Below, piece by piece: positions 56,625 to 64,000 of a stretch of 64,000 bases of DNA; position 1 is the stretch's first letter, and each line of letters opens with the position of its first letter. The notes below the pieces were generated by a model. It was not told the origin of the DNA, ran no database searches, and worked only from the letters and a program-made list of their open reading frames with translations. A program made the translations under genes and the position numbers. The stretch covers positions 124,001 to 188,000 of the forward strand of contig NZ_JAJNKA010000012.1 of NCBI RefSeq assembly GCF_021533215.1. The letters are read 5' to 3'. The DNA comes from Portibacter lacus (GTDB lineage: Bacteria > Bacteroidota > Bacteroidia > Chitinophagales > Saprospiraceae).

Positions 56625-56962
56625 GAAGTTTATAAACTTAATAAACTTTAGGACTTTTTTCTCTTTCAAAGAATAGCATCCCTAAGACTTTGTGCAAATT
56701 TATACAATTATTCTTAATTGCTATGAAAATGCAGCTTTATTTTCCTTGTTTCTCTATCAATTAAGAACAAAAACAATGTTTGTGGTTATCTTCCTTTAAT
56801 TTTCTTCTTAAAAATTGGATTTCGAAAGAAGTTCTGATCTTAGCTTAATTACATATAATCAGAGGAACGAATATGACACATCTTCATATTAAACCACATT
56901 TATTCTAGAATTAACAGCGATAAGTATACTTTTGTTCATCATTTAATAAACCTAACACCCAC

Positions 56963-58009
56963 ATGTATTTTAAACTACTTTGGTTATCCATAGTATTAAG
57001 CTTTATTTGTTGCAAGTCAGAAGTTAAAGAAAACACAATTTCCATTTCGGAAGAATCTCCATGGCCTATTACGCAAGACGAAGTTAGTGATCTCTCTAAA
57101 GCATATGACCAATGCATACCGCTCAAGAAAAGCATGATACCTGGGCGATTCGCAGTTGAAAAAGATGGTTATTGGAGTATTGTGGATGAGAAGAATCAGC
57201 TATATTTCCCATTTGAGTATGATACGATAATATATAATTCTAGTCTTTTTGCATTAAAGAAAGGTCTAGAATATGAAGTCTACGATACTTCTAGAAACTT
57301 TATAATGGCCATCAAAGGGAAAGAGCTTAGGCCAGTTATGTCTAACTTTTTTGCAAGTGTGAAGAATGAAAAGTTAGCTTTGTTTAATCCGAATGGGTTT
57401 ATGATCAGAGATTACGAATTTGATAATTTATCAGGACCGATCGATGAATCATACTTTCTTGGTTTTAAGAATGGAAGTTGGGCCGCATATGACTTAATCG
57501 GCGAAGAACTTGATTCTAATGCAAGAGCGACGTCAGCAGTTAAGTTTTTGACGGAATATAAAGTTGGATTAAAATCTTATGGTCCCCTTCAGATCGGAAT
57601 GAATAAAACGCAGATAGAGTCTGTTCTTGGATTTAATTTAACAGAGCTCTATAAAGGAGAGACCTGTTCTATATATAGCTTAGGGAATGATTTTCTTGAT
57701 GTCCAATTAATGATTAATAGTACGGTAGGAAAAGCATTATTAGAGCGAATATACATTAAGACTCATGGAATTGCGACTAAGTCAGGAATTGGTATTGGAT
57801 CGCTTAAAGAAGATGTATTGGATGCATATGGTGTTAAAATAGAAGAGATGCCTAATAAATACGATACCCTTGCACAGGATTTATTTTATGTTCCTTCAGA
57901 TCGAAAAGACAGGAATTATCGACTGAATTTTCTTTATAAAAATGGAAAAATTGACGCTTACAGTATTGGTCGTTTGCCGAGTATCGAATATGTAGAAGGA
58001 TGCTTTTAG
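56963..58009 (+). CDS. WG-repeat-like lipoprotein of unknown function
   Basis: A 348-residue protein with lipobox (LSIVLSFICCKSE, Cys at 16-17). The N-terminal half shows weak WG-type repeats: FAVEKDGYWSIVDEKNQLYF, then SVKNEKLALFNPNGFM and GFKNGSWAAYDLIGEE. These form a beta solenoid in known WG proteins. The C-terminal third (about 205-340; QIGMNKTQIESVLGF, GIGIGSLKEDVLDAYG) resembles a SmpA/OmlA-like domain. Role unknown; probably a surface or periplasmic lipoprotein. Confidence 0.75.
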   Translation: MYFKLLWLSIVLSFICCKSEVKENTISISEESPWPITQDEVSDLSKAYDQCIPLKKSMIPGRFAVEKDGYWSIVDEKNQLYFPFEYDTIIYNSSLFALKKGLEYEVYDTSRNFIMAIKGKELRPVMSNFFASVKNEKLALFNPNGFMIRDYEFDNLSGPIDESYFLGFKNGSWAAYDLIGEELDSNARATSAVKFLTEYKVGLKSYGPLQIGMNKTQIESVLGFNLTELYKGETCSIYSLGNDFLDVQLMINSTVGKALLERIYIKTHGIATKSGIGIGSLKEDVLDAYGVKIEEMPNKYDTLAQDLFYVPSDRKDRNYRLNFLYKNGKIDAYSIGRLPSIEYVEGCF

Positions 58010-58037
58010 TATCTTTTAGGCTAGTAGGCCAAAGTGC

Positions 58038-58706
58038 TTAGGATGCAACTTCTGGTTTGGCAACTCCATCTGCGTCGGTATTTTTAGTAGCTGACTTAGT
58101 GAAGTACCTCCGATAAAACAATAAGATACCAATTACACCAACAGAAATAGAGGCGTCCGCTATATTGAAAACAAATCGGAAAAACTTAACGATCTGACCG
58201 CCCCATAAAGGTGACCATTCAGGCATTCTGAATTCGAACAAAGGGAAGTAGAGCATATCTACCACTTTACCAAAGAAAAACTTAGCGTATCCTCCTCCTT
58301 CAGGGAACATTTCAGCGATGTTTTGCCCATGTTGCATGGATTCTGAGAAAATCACTCCGTAAAACATACTGTCGATAATATTTCCTATTGCACCAGCGAT
58401 AATCAGCGAAAAGAAAACTAAGAAACCTAGTGGTTCTTTGGATTGGATCATTTTCTTGATCATATAGATTAAGAAACTCACCATAAATATTCTAAAAATA
58501 CTTAGCGCCAGCTTTCCCGCATCACCGCCATATTTCAAGCCAAAAGCTGCTCCTTCATTTTCTACAAAATGGATCTGCGCCCAGTTGAGCCCTAGAATAC
58601 CAAAGGTCTCGCCATAGAACATGTTGGTTTTTACCCATATTTTTAAAATCTGATCAAGGATTAAAACGGCAATAATAACGAGAATTACAATGGTAGTTTT
58701 CTTCAA
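58038..58706 (-). CDS. lspA: Lipoprotein signal peptidase (signal peptidase II)
   Basis: Inner-membrane aspartic protease that cleaves diacylglyceryl-prolipoproteins, including the lipoproteins encoded in this window. Seen: four hydrophobic segments, IHFVENEGAAFGLKYG, the first catalytic Asp region AGAIGNIIDSMFYG...GKVVDMLYFP, and the second in FRFVFNIADASISVGVIGIL. At 222 residues it is longer than the usual ~160 because of an insert of about 30 residues between the two Asp motifs plus a polar C-terminal tail, as is common in Bacteroidota. Confidence 0.96.
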   Translation of the reverse strand: MKKTTIVILVIIAVLILDQILKIWVKTNMFYGETFGILGLNWAQIHFVENEGAAFGLKYGGDAGKLALSIFRIFMVSFLIYMIKKMIQSKEPLGFLVFFSLIIAGAIGNIIDSMFYGVIFSESMQHGQNIAEMFPEGGGYAKFFFGKVVDMLYFPLFEFRMPEWSPLWGGQIVKFFRFVFNIADASISVGVIGILLFYRRYFTKSATKNTDADGVAKPEVAS

Positions 58707-58726
58707 TTTGTTGAATTTTCAGTGGA

Positions 58727-58734
58727 CAAAAATA
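58727..58734 (-). promoter_or_regulatory. -7 box before lspA
   Basis: TATTTTTG on the minus strand fits TANNTTTG, 20 bp before the lspA ATG. It faces the trhO promoter in a 135-bp divergent region. Confidence 0.45.
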
Positions 58735-58773
58735 TAAGTTATAACGGAATTTTTTATTATTTAATTTAAAATC

Positions 58774-58781
58774 TACCTTTG
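58774..58781 (+). promoter_or_regulatory. -7 box before trhO
   Basis: TACCTTTG fits TANNTTTG and is followed by TGCTCG, about 60 bp before the trhO ATG. Confidence 0.45.
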
Positions 58782-58841
58782 TGCTCGATTTTGTCGAGGT
58801 AAAATTTCCTGCAAAAGTTTAAAATCATAAAATCAAATTTC

Positions 58842-59885
58842 ATGAAAAGTCTTCACAACAGAGTGAATAAGGAGTTGTTGAAAAAGCAACTTCAAGAAAG
58901 CAATGAAGAAAGATTAACGCTTTCATTTTATCATTATTATCACATCGCGAATCCTAATTTCTTCCGAAATCATTTATTCGTTATTTTCCAGAAGGTAGGA
59001 GTGCTAGGTCGGATCTATGTCGCTAAAGAAGGAATTAATGCTCAGATATCAATTCCAGCGGCTAGAAAGGATGAATTCAAGGAAACCCTAGATCAGATTA
59101 TCTTCTTGAGAAATTTAAGACTTAACTACGCCATCGAAGATGATGGAAAGTCATTTTTCAAATTGACCATCAAAGCAAAAAATAAGATTCTAGCAGATGG
59201 TTTAGCTGACGATGCATTCGATGTAACGAAAAAAGGTGTTCATGTAGATGCAGCGAAATTTAATGAGCTGGCGTCTAGTGATAAAACAGTCGTTTTAGAT
59301 ATGCGGAATCACTATGAATCTGAAGTAGGTCACTTTGAAAATGCAATTACTCCAGATGTAGAAACATTCCGTGAATCTCTACCGATTATCGAGGAAATGT
59401 TAGAAGATAAAAAGGATCACAACCTGCTCATGTACTGTACTGGTGGTATAAGATGTGAAAAGGCAAGTGCTTATTATAAGTCTAAGGGATTCGAAAATGT
59501 TTTTCAGTTAGAAGGAGGAATTATAGAATATGCGCGGCAAGTGAAAAATAAAAACCTAGAAAATAAGTTTATAGGTAAGAACTTTGTTTTTGATGAACGT
59601 ATGGGCGAGCGAATTAGTGAAGATGTGATAGCGAAATGTCACCAGTGTGGCAATGATTGCGACGTTCATGTGAATTGCGCCAATGATGCATGTCATATTT
59701 TATTCATCCAATGTGATGAATGTGGGAAAAGATATGAAGGATGTTGCTCAATTAAATGCAAAGATTTTATAAATTTGCAGGAAGATGAGCGTAATGCTTT
59801 GAAGACTACAATCAAATTTAATGGGACAAAATTTGGAAAAGGACGGTTTCAGTCTGATCTGAAAGATGAACCATTAGAAATATAA
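58842..59885 (+). CDS. trhO: tRNA uridine(34) hydroxylase, rhodanese-like
   Basis: Oxygen-dependent enzyme forming 5-hydroxyuridine at tRNA position 34. An N-terminal UPF0176 acylphosphatase-like domain (about 20-115, with GRIYVAKEGINAQISIPAA) precedes a rhodanese domain (about 130-235) with active-site Cys in LLMYCTGGIRCEKASAYYKS. The C-terminal cysteine-rich segment CHQCGNDCDVHVNCANDACH with CDECGKRYEGCCS probably binds zinc. A length of 347 is usual for the family. Confidence 0.93.
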   Translation: MKSLHNRVNKELLKKQLQESNEERLTLSFYHYYHIANPNFFRNHLFVIFQKVGVLGRIYVAKEGINAQISIPAARKDEFKETLDQIIFLRNLRLNYAIEDDGKSFFKLTIKAKNKILADGLADDAFDVTKKGVHVDAAKFNELASSDKTVVLDMRNHYESEVGHFENAITPDVETFRESLPIIEEMLEDKKDHNLLMYCTGGIRCEKASAYYKSKGFENVFQLEGGIIEYARQVKNKNLENKFIGKNFVFDERMGERISEDVIAKCHQCGNDCDVHVNCANDACHILFIQCDECGKRYEGCCSIKCKDFINLQEDERNALKTTIKFNGTKFGKGRFQSDLKDEPLEI

Positions 59886-59943
59886 GAAAACTATTTAGAA
59901 TAGACTAAGCAGATTAGCTCTAAACTAGGAACCGTGGCATAAG

Positions 59944-62892
59944 ATGACGAAACCGATAGCGACTTTATTCTTTACAATTGTACTGCTATGCAATATGCTC
60001 AGTGCACAGTGCAATTTACCAGATCCGGATAAAGGGCTGATTATTACAAAGTCAACTTTTCTTTGTGGTGACATCTTGGACGGTTATACGGGTAAACTTC
60101 CAGATACTGAATCACCTGTTGTAGGACAACCAGCATCGTTATGCGAAGGTTTTCCGGGTGGTGGAGGAAAAGCAGATAATGTACTTTGGTTTTCATTTAT
60201 CGCGACTTCATTTCAGTTTGATATTGATATTTTTTATTCTAACTGTGGCGCCGATCCCAATGCTAATATTCAAGTTGGGGTTTACGGTGATACTGAATTT
60301 AATGAAAAGGTAGTCTGTAATTCATTCCCTAATGCAAGCCCAGCTAATTTATGGACAGATGCTGCAATACCAGGAAAAGTCTACTATTTATATATAGATG
60401 GATATGAAACGCCAGGATTAACCTCTACATGCGATTTTAGAATAGAAGTAAATTCCGGAATAAATACTACACCATATATATTTGACTGGAAGGATGATGT
60501 TTCAGGGATAAGTACTGAAGAAGATGGAATTGTAATTCAAGATAACCACAACGTTTGTTCTGGAAATAATATCATTTATAATTATCAAGCTCCTACTTGT
60601 GAAGCAAAAGCTGGTGCATTTCCACTCGATAGCTTTAGCAATTTGGATTTATACTGTTATGAATGGACCATTGAACCTGCGGGAAGTGGTGTTATTCTTG
60701 GAGATCCCAATGCAAGAGAAATAGACGTTGATTGGCAAGTGCCAGGAGACTATGTGCTTTCAGTTGAAATTTTTCCTCATGATGACATCGAGATGTGTTC
60801 TCCTTCTTTGTGCTTGGATGCATCACCGATCAATGTATTTTCTAGAGATATAACACAAATGACAGCGGATACAATCTATGTGTGTTCACACGAACCATAT
60901 CCGTATTGCGGTGAGTTGATTGCTGAAACGACAACCATCACATGTATTGAAAATACAGCAAATTGTATAGAAGTCGTGCAGCCGTTTAAGTTATTAGAAA
61001 ACGATACGGTTGATTATGGGACATTTGTAAATTGTGGGTCTGAAGGTTGCTTCGAACTATTCGGGATAGAGTATTGCACGCCAGGAGAATATTTAAGACC
61101 AGATAAAGATGTTTGTAACATTTTTCACAAATTTATCATAGAAGGATTTAACATAGATATAGACTTACCTACCACCGTATCATTAGATTGTGATACAGAT
61201 GATCTACTTATATCTCCTGAGGTTTCTACGAATTACACAGGAAATGTAACCTATGAATGGAGAAGTAATGGAGTAGTTATAGGTAATGATATCAACTTAA
61301 GTGTGTCGGAAACTGGAGCATATGAATTCAAAGTGATTTTTCCTGATCTAGAATCGGTATGTGAAGGTACAGCTGTTCTAAATGTAGTGGAAAGTATGGG
61401 TGCACCGAAATTTGACCTTAATATTCCAGTCATTTCATGCTTGAATCCTATTGGAATGGTTGAATTTGTGGAGATAGACCCAATTGCCAGCTTAATGTGG
61501 GAAGGCGCTAATGGATTCGTTAATACCAATCCAAGTTTTACTTTAAATCAAGGAGGAACGTTTACGTTATCCATCATTGGTGAAAATGGCTGTGTTAATG
61601 ACACCACTTTTACAGTGCTAGAAGATAAAAATAAACCGCTTATAGAATTAACTTACGGTAAGTTGACTTGTTTAGAAGAAACAACAACCGCATCATTTAT
61701 TTCAGACTTGCCAGTTAATAATGCGAATTGGATTAAGCCGAATGGACTTGTAGTCGCAGCGGATGAACTACAGATCGCATTGCCTGGAGACTATGAAGTT
61801 TCTGTTATCGCGAATAATGGGTGTGTAACGAGAGTACCATTTACAGTTGAAGAAAATAAAGATATGCCGACTGCTAATGCAGGAGATGATCAAATGTGGC
61901 AATGTAATACGAAAGAACTATCTATTGATGGAGTAGTGTCTAGCGGGCCTTTAGATATAGAATGGACTTTTGTAGAAAAAGGAATTATTAACACACCTCC
62001 ACATCTGAAAAGCATTGTCGTGGGTTCTGAAGGGACTTATATATTAAATGTGATTAATAGCGAGAGTGGATGTGAAACCAGTGATTCTATGAATGTATTC
62101 AGGAATGAAAATGTTCCAGATTCAATGGAAGTCGTGAAAATTGACCCTTCCTGCTTCGAAACAGAGGATGGTTTAATCCAAGTGATTAATGTAGAAGGAG
62201 GAACAGCGCCATTTAAGTATTTTTTAAACGGTATTCAGGCGGAAGATGACTTTATGGATAACCTGACCGCTGGTTTATATGAAGTAATGGTTCTAGATAG
62301 TTTCGATTGCCAGCTAGTTGTAGAAATAGAAGTAGAGCAGCAACCTGAGATCATTTTTGAAATGCCTGATTATGTTACGATAGGATACAATGAATTGTAC
62401 ACTTTCGTTGCAAGTCATAATACACCATTTGACGAAATCCAAAGCGTGAATTGGTTTGATGCTAATGGTAACTTAATTGGTGAATCTGATACCCTTTATT
62501 TTAAGACAATAGATGACACGACCATAAGTCTAGAAGTAACGAATATTAATGGATGTTCTAATACAAGATCTATCCCTGTAGAAGTGGACATCGATGTTCC
62601 AGTTTTTGCTCCAAATATTTTTTCTCCTAATGATGATGGTGTTAATGACCGATTTACCTTATATGCTAGAGATGAATACCCGACTAAGATTAATAGCCTT
62701 GCTATTTTTAATAGATGGGGAGAGCAGGTATTTCTTGTTCAAAATCTAGGAATGGGTGATGAGGAAAACGGATGGGACGGCCGCAAAGATGGCCAGGCGC
62801 TTAATAATGCAGTGTTTACATATGCTGCAGTAGTTGAACTGATAGATGGTACGACTAAGCTTGTTCGAGGAGAAGTTACCCTCTTAAGATAG
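59944..62892 (+). CDS. Large secreted protein with T9SS type B (gliding motility-associated) C-terminus
   Basis: A 982-residue surface protein. Signal peptide KPIATLFFTIVLLCNMLSAQ. An N-terminal domain (about 25-175) resembles Bacteroidota pre-peptidase/adhesion modules. Repeated Ig/PKD-like beta domains of about 90 residues follow (for example GAYEFKVIFPDLESV, GTFTLSIIGENGCVNDTTF, GDYEVSVIANNGCVTRVPF, GTYILNVINSESGCETSD). The C-terminal CTD-B domain begins FAPNIFSPNDDGVNDRFTLY and includes SLAIFNRWGEQVF and NGWDGRKDGQALNNAVFTYA. Likely an adhesin or matrix protein. Confidence 0.93.
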   Translation: MTKPIATLFFTIVLLCNMLSAQCNLPDPDKGLIITKSTFLCGDILDGYTGKLPDTESPVVGQPASLCEGFPGGGGKADNVLWFSFIATSFQFDIDIFYSNCGADPNANIQVGVYGDTEFNEKVVCNSFPNASPANLWTDAAIPGKVYYLYIDGYETPGLTSTCDFRIEVNSGINTTPYIFDWKDDVSGISTEEDGIVIQDNHNVCSGNNIIYNYQAPTCEAKAGAFPLDSFSNLDLYCYEWTIEPAGSGVILGDPNAREIDVDWQVPGDYVLSVEIFPHDDIEMCSPSLCLDASPINVFSRDITQMTADTIYVCSHEPYPYCGELIAETTTITCIENTANCIEVVQPFKLLENDTVDYGTFVNCGSEGCFELFGIEYCTPGEYLRPDKDVCNIFHKFIIEGFNIDIDLPTTVSLDCDTDDLLISPEVSTNYTGNVTYEWRSNGVVIGNDINLSVSETGAYEFKVIFPDLESVCEGTAVLNVVESMGAPKFDLNIPVISCLNPIGMVEFVEIDPIASLMWEGANGFVNTNPSFTLNQGGTFTLSIIGENGCVNDTTFTVLEDKNKPLIELTYGKLTCLEETTTASFISDLPVNNANWIKPNGLVVAADELQIALPGDYEVSVIANNGCVTRVPFTVEENKDMPTANAGDDQMWQCNTKELSIDGVVSSGPLDIEWTFVEKGIINTPPHLKSIVVGSEGTYILNVINSESGCETSDSMNVFRNENVPDSMEVVKIDPSCFETEDGLIQVINVEGGTAPFKYFLNGIQAEDDFMDNLTAGLYEVMVLDSFDCQLVVEIEVEQQPEIIFEMPDYVTIGYNELYTFVASHNTPFDEIQSVNWFDANGNLIGESDTLYFKTIDDTTISLEVTNINGCSNTRSIPVEVDIDVPVFAPNIFSPNDDGVNDRFTLYARDEYPTKINSLAIFNRWGEQVFLVQNLGMGDEENGWDGRKDGQALNNAVFTYAAVVELIDGTTKLVRGEVTLLR

Positions 62893-63157
62893 AATACTTC
62901 TCGCAAATTCTATGATGTTAGCGCTTTAAGCGATGATATCAGTGATGGTTGAAGAATTCTAGCATAGCCAAAGTGCTTCCAGATCGAAACTGCTGTCGGA
63001 TTGAACGACCTCCTTATTAGCCTTTCTTCTGCTTCAATGTGTCACTATCGTGGTTAAAATACAATAGGCCAAGTCCTATATTACAGTACCATTGATTTTC
63101 TGATTAGGAAATTTGCTAGAAACTCCTAATCTTGTGAAGAAATTATAGTTAAGTATT

Positions 63158-64000
63158 TTGGATATTTCTTTTGAGAAAATAGGGTTGGTATTCTTTTTTG
63201 TTTGCTTTTCAATGGTAATGAAAGCACAGGAAATTCCTAAGATTATTCCATTCTCTCCAGTTGATTATAATGCCGTAAATCAGAATTGGTCCATTACAGA
63301 AGGATGCGACGGTAATATATATGTTGCTAATTCAGGAGGTGTTCTTGTTTATAATGGGATGAAATGGACATTGATCAAGCTTCCACAAAATAGAGGATCA
63401 CGTTCCGTTTTTTTAGGTAAAGATTGCAAGGTGTATGCTTCTGGATATGAGACTTTCGGAAGGGTTGAAGAAAACTATATTCCTATTGCAGATACGATAC
63501 TCATCAATACAGATCAAGAATACTGGAATATATTCGGTGATACCTCTAAGCTTTTCTTCCAATCTTTTTCTGAGGTCTATGAATATGACTATGAAAAATT
63601 AGTCAAAGTCGAATCTCCTGGAAATATTATGTTTGGAAAAACAGTAGATGGTCAATTTCTACTCCCTAAGATCGAATCAGGGATATATGAAATTACGAAT
63701 GCTGGTGGAAACTCAGTAATCAGTGAAGTCCTGTCAGAAAATGAGCTTCCAGAAGGCTCTAAAGTGGTGGGGATGTGCGAAGGAGGAATTTTCGCTACCC
63801 AGAATAGTGGATTATTTAGGAAGTCAGTGAAGGGTTTTATTCCGATTAAATCGGAGTTGAACAACCTGCTCCAAAAAGAACAAATCAATAGCCTTATAAA
63901 AACTATGAACGGCTACTTCGTTATAGGAACAATTCTGAATGGTGTTTATATCTCTGAAGATTTAATGTCGATTAAGTATCATATCAATAAGTCCAACGGA
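63158..64000 (+). CDS. Beta-propeller sensor protein, 3' end outside window
   Basis: An open frame runs from the TAG at 63146-63148 to the right edge without a stop. TTG 63158 gives a good signal peptide (LDISFEKIGLVFFFVCFSMV, then MKAQ); an ATG at 63206 (MKAQ) would cut it off. The 281 visible residues are propeller repeats of the two-component-regulator type (TEGCDGNIYVANSGGVLVYN, then FLGKDCKVYASGYETFGRV and CEGGIFATQNSGLFRKSVKG). Such N-termini usually lead into a Y_Y_Y domain and a LuxR-type or histidine-kinase output, which lies beyond the window. Confidence 0.75.
   Translation, partial: MDISFEKIGLVFFFVCFSMVMKAQEIPKIIPFSPVDYNAVNQNWSITEGCDGNIYVANSGGVLVYNGMKWTLIKLPQNRGSRSVFLGKDCKVYASGYETFGRVEENYIPIADTILINTDQEYWNIFGDTSKLFFQSFSEVYEYDYEKLVKVESPGNIMFGKTVDGQFLLPKIESGIYEITNAGGNSVISEVLSENELPEGSKVVGMCEGGIFATQNSGLFRKSVKGFIPIKSELNNLLQKEQINSLIKTMNGYFVIGTILNGVYISEDLMSIKYHINKSNG

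Overview
The window reads as chromosomal DNA of a Bacteroidota bacterium, most likely a free-living, aerobic, probably aquatic relative of the Saprospiria. This rests on several things: AT-rich DNA; many exported proteins whose signal peptides end in Ala-Gln or carry lipoboxes; a type IX secretion (T9SS) type A tail and a T9SS type B (gliding motility-associated) tail; the split menaquinone cluster menF-menD-menC-menE; and many -7 boxes fitting TANNTTTG, the promoter element of this phylum. Family-level placement is inference. No rRNA, tRNA, CRISPR array, prophage or complete insertion sequence was seen.

Layout. 0-6.3 kb: a POT peptide transporter (cut by the window start), an outer-membrane-like protein, purU, a PDZ protein, a MurG-like glycosyltransferase and a lipoprotein. 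6.4-13.8 kb: gyrB diverging from tsaE and an alanine dehydrogenase-like gene, then an alpha/beta hydrolase with no clear start, a NeuD/PglD-type acyltransferase and an M20D amidohydrolase; the gaps here hold decayed reading frames. 13.9-22.6 kb: a minus-strand branched-chain amino acid operon, leuA-leuB-ilvD-ilvB-ilvH-ilvC, with ilvA beyond a strong terminator; leuCD and ilvE are not in the window. 22.7-30.3 kb: an uncharacterised overlapping pair, a thioredoxin-like protein, a GH31 glucosidase with a lipoprotein, and a T9SS cargo protein. 30.3-35.0 kb: menF-menD-menC-menE. 35.2-37.0 kb: an S15 peptidase.

37.1-43.3 kb is the most distinctive region. On the minus strand lie a bacteriophytochrome histidine kinase, a stand-alone response regulator, a biliverdin-forming heme oxygenase and two very small tandem genes. 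Diverging from the kinase is a sigma-54-type activator with a PAS-like N-terminus instead of a receiver domain, followed 4 bp later by a thioredoxin-fold protein that has lost both active-site cysteines. Together they look like a red/far-red light-sensing module that makes its own chromophore; the two small proteins and the cysteine-less thioredoxin have no assigned role.

43.5-64 kb: a DJ-1/PfpI lipoprotein, DPP IV, hpt with an M28 peptidase, a flippase, an M42 peptidase, a DUF1059-like protein, a glycosyltransferase with trmB, lspA, trhO, a T9SS type B giant and, at the right edge, an incomplete propeller-type sensor gene. Peptide use is a theme: the POT transporter plus M20D, S15, S9, M28 and M42 peptidases. 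At least three gaps keep traces of decayed genes, including a GH95-fucosidase-like N-terminus at 49276-49374, and one gap holds a possible interspersed palindromic repeat.
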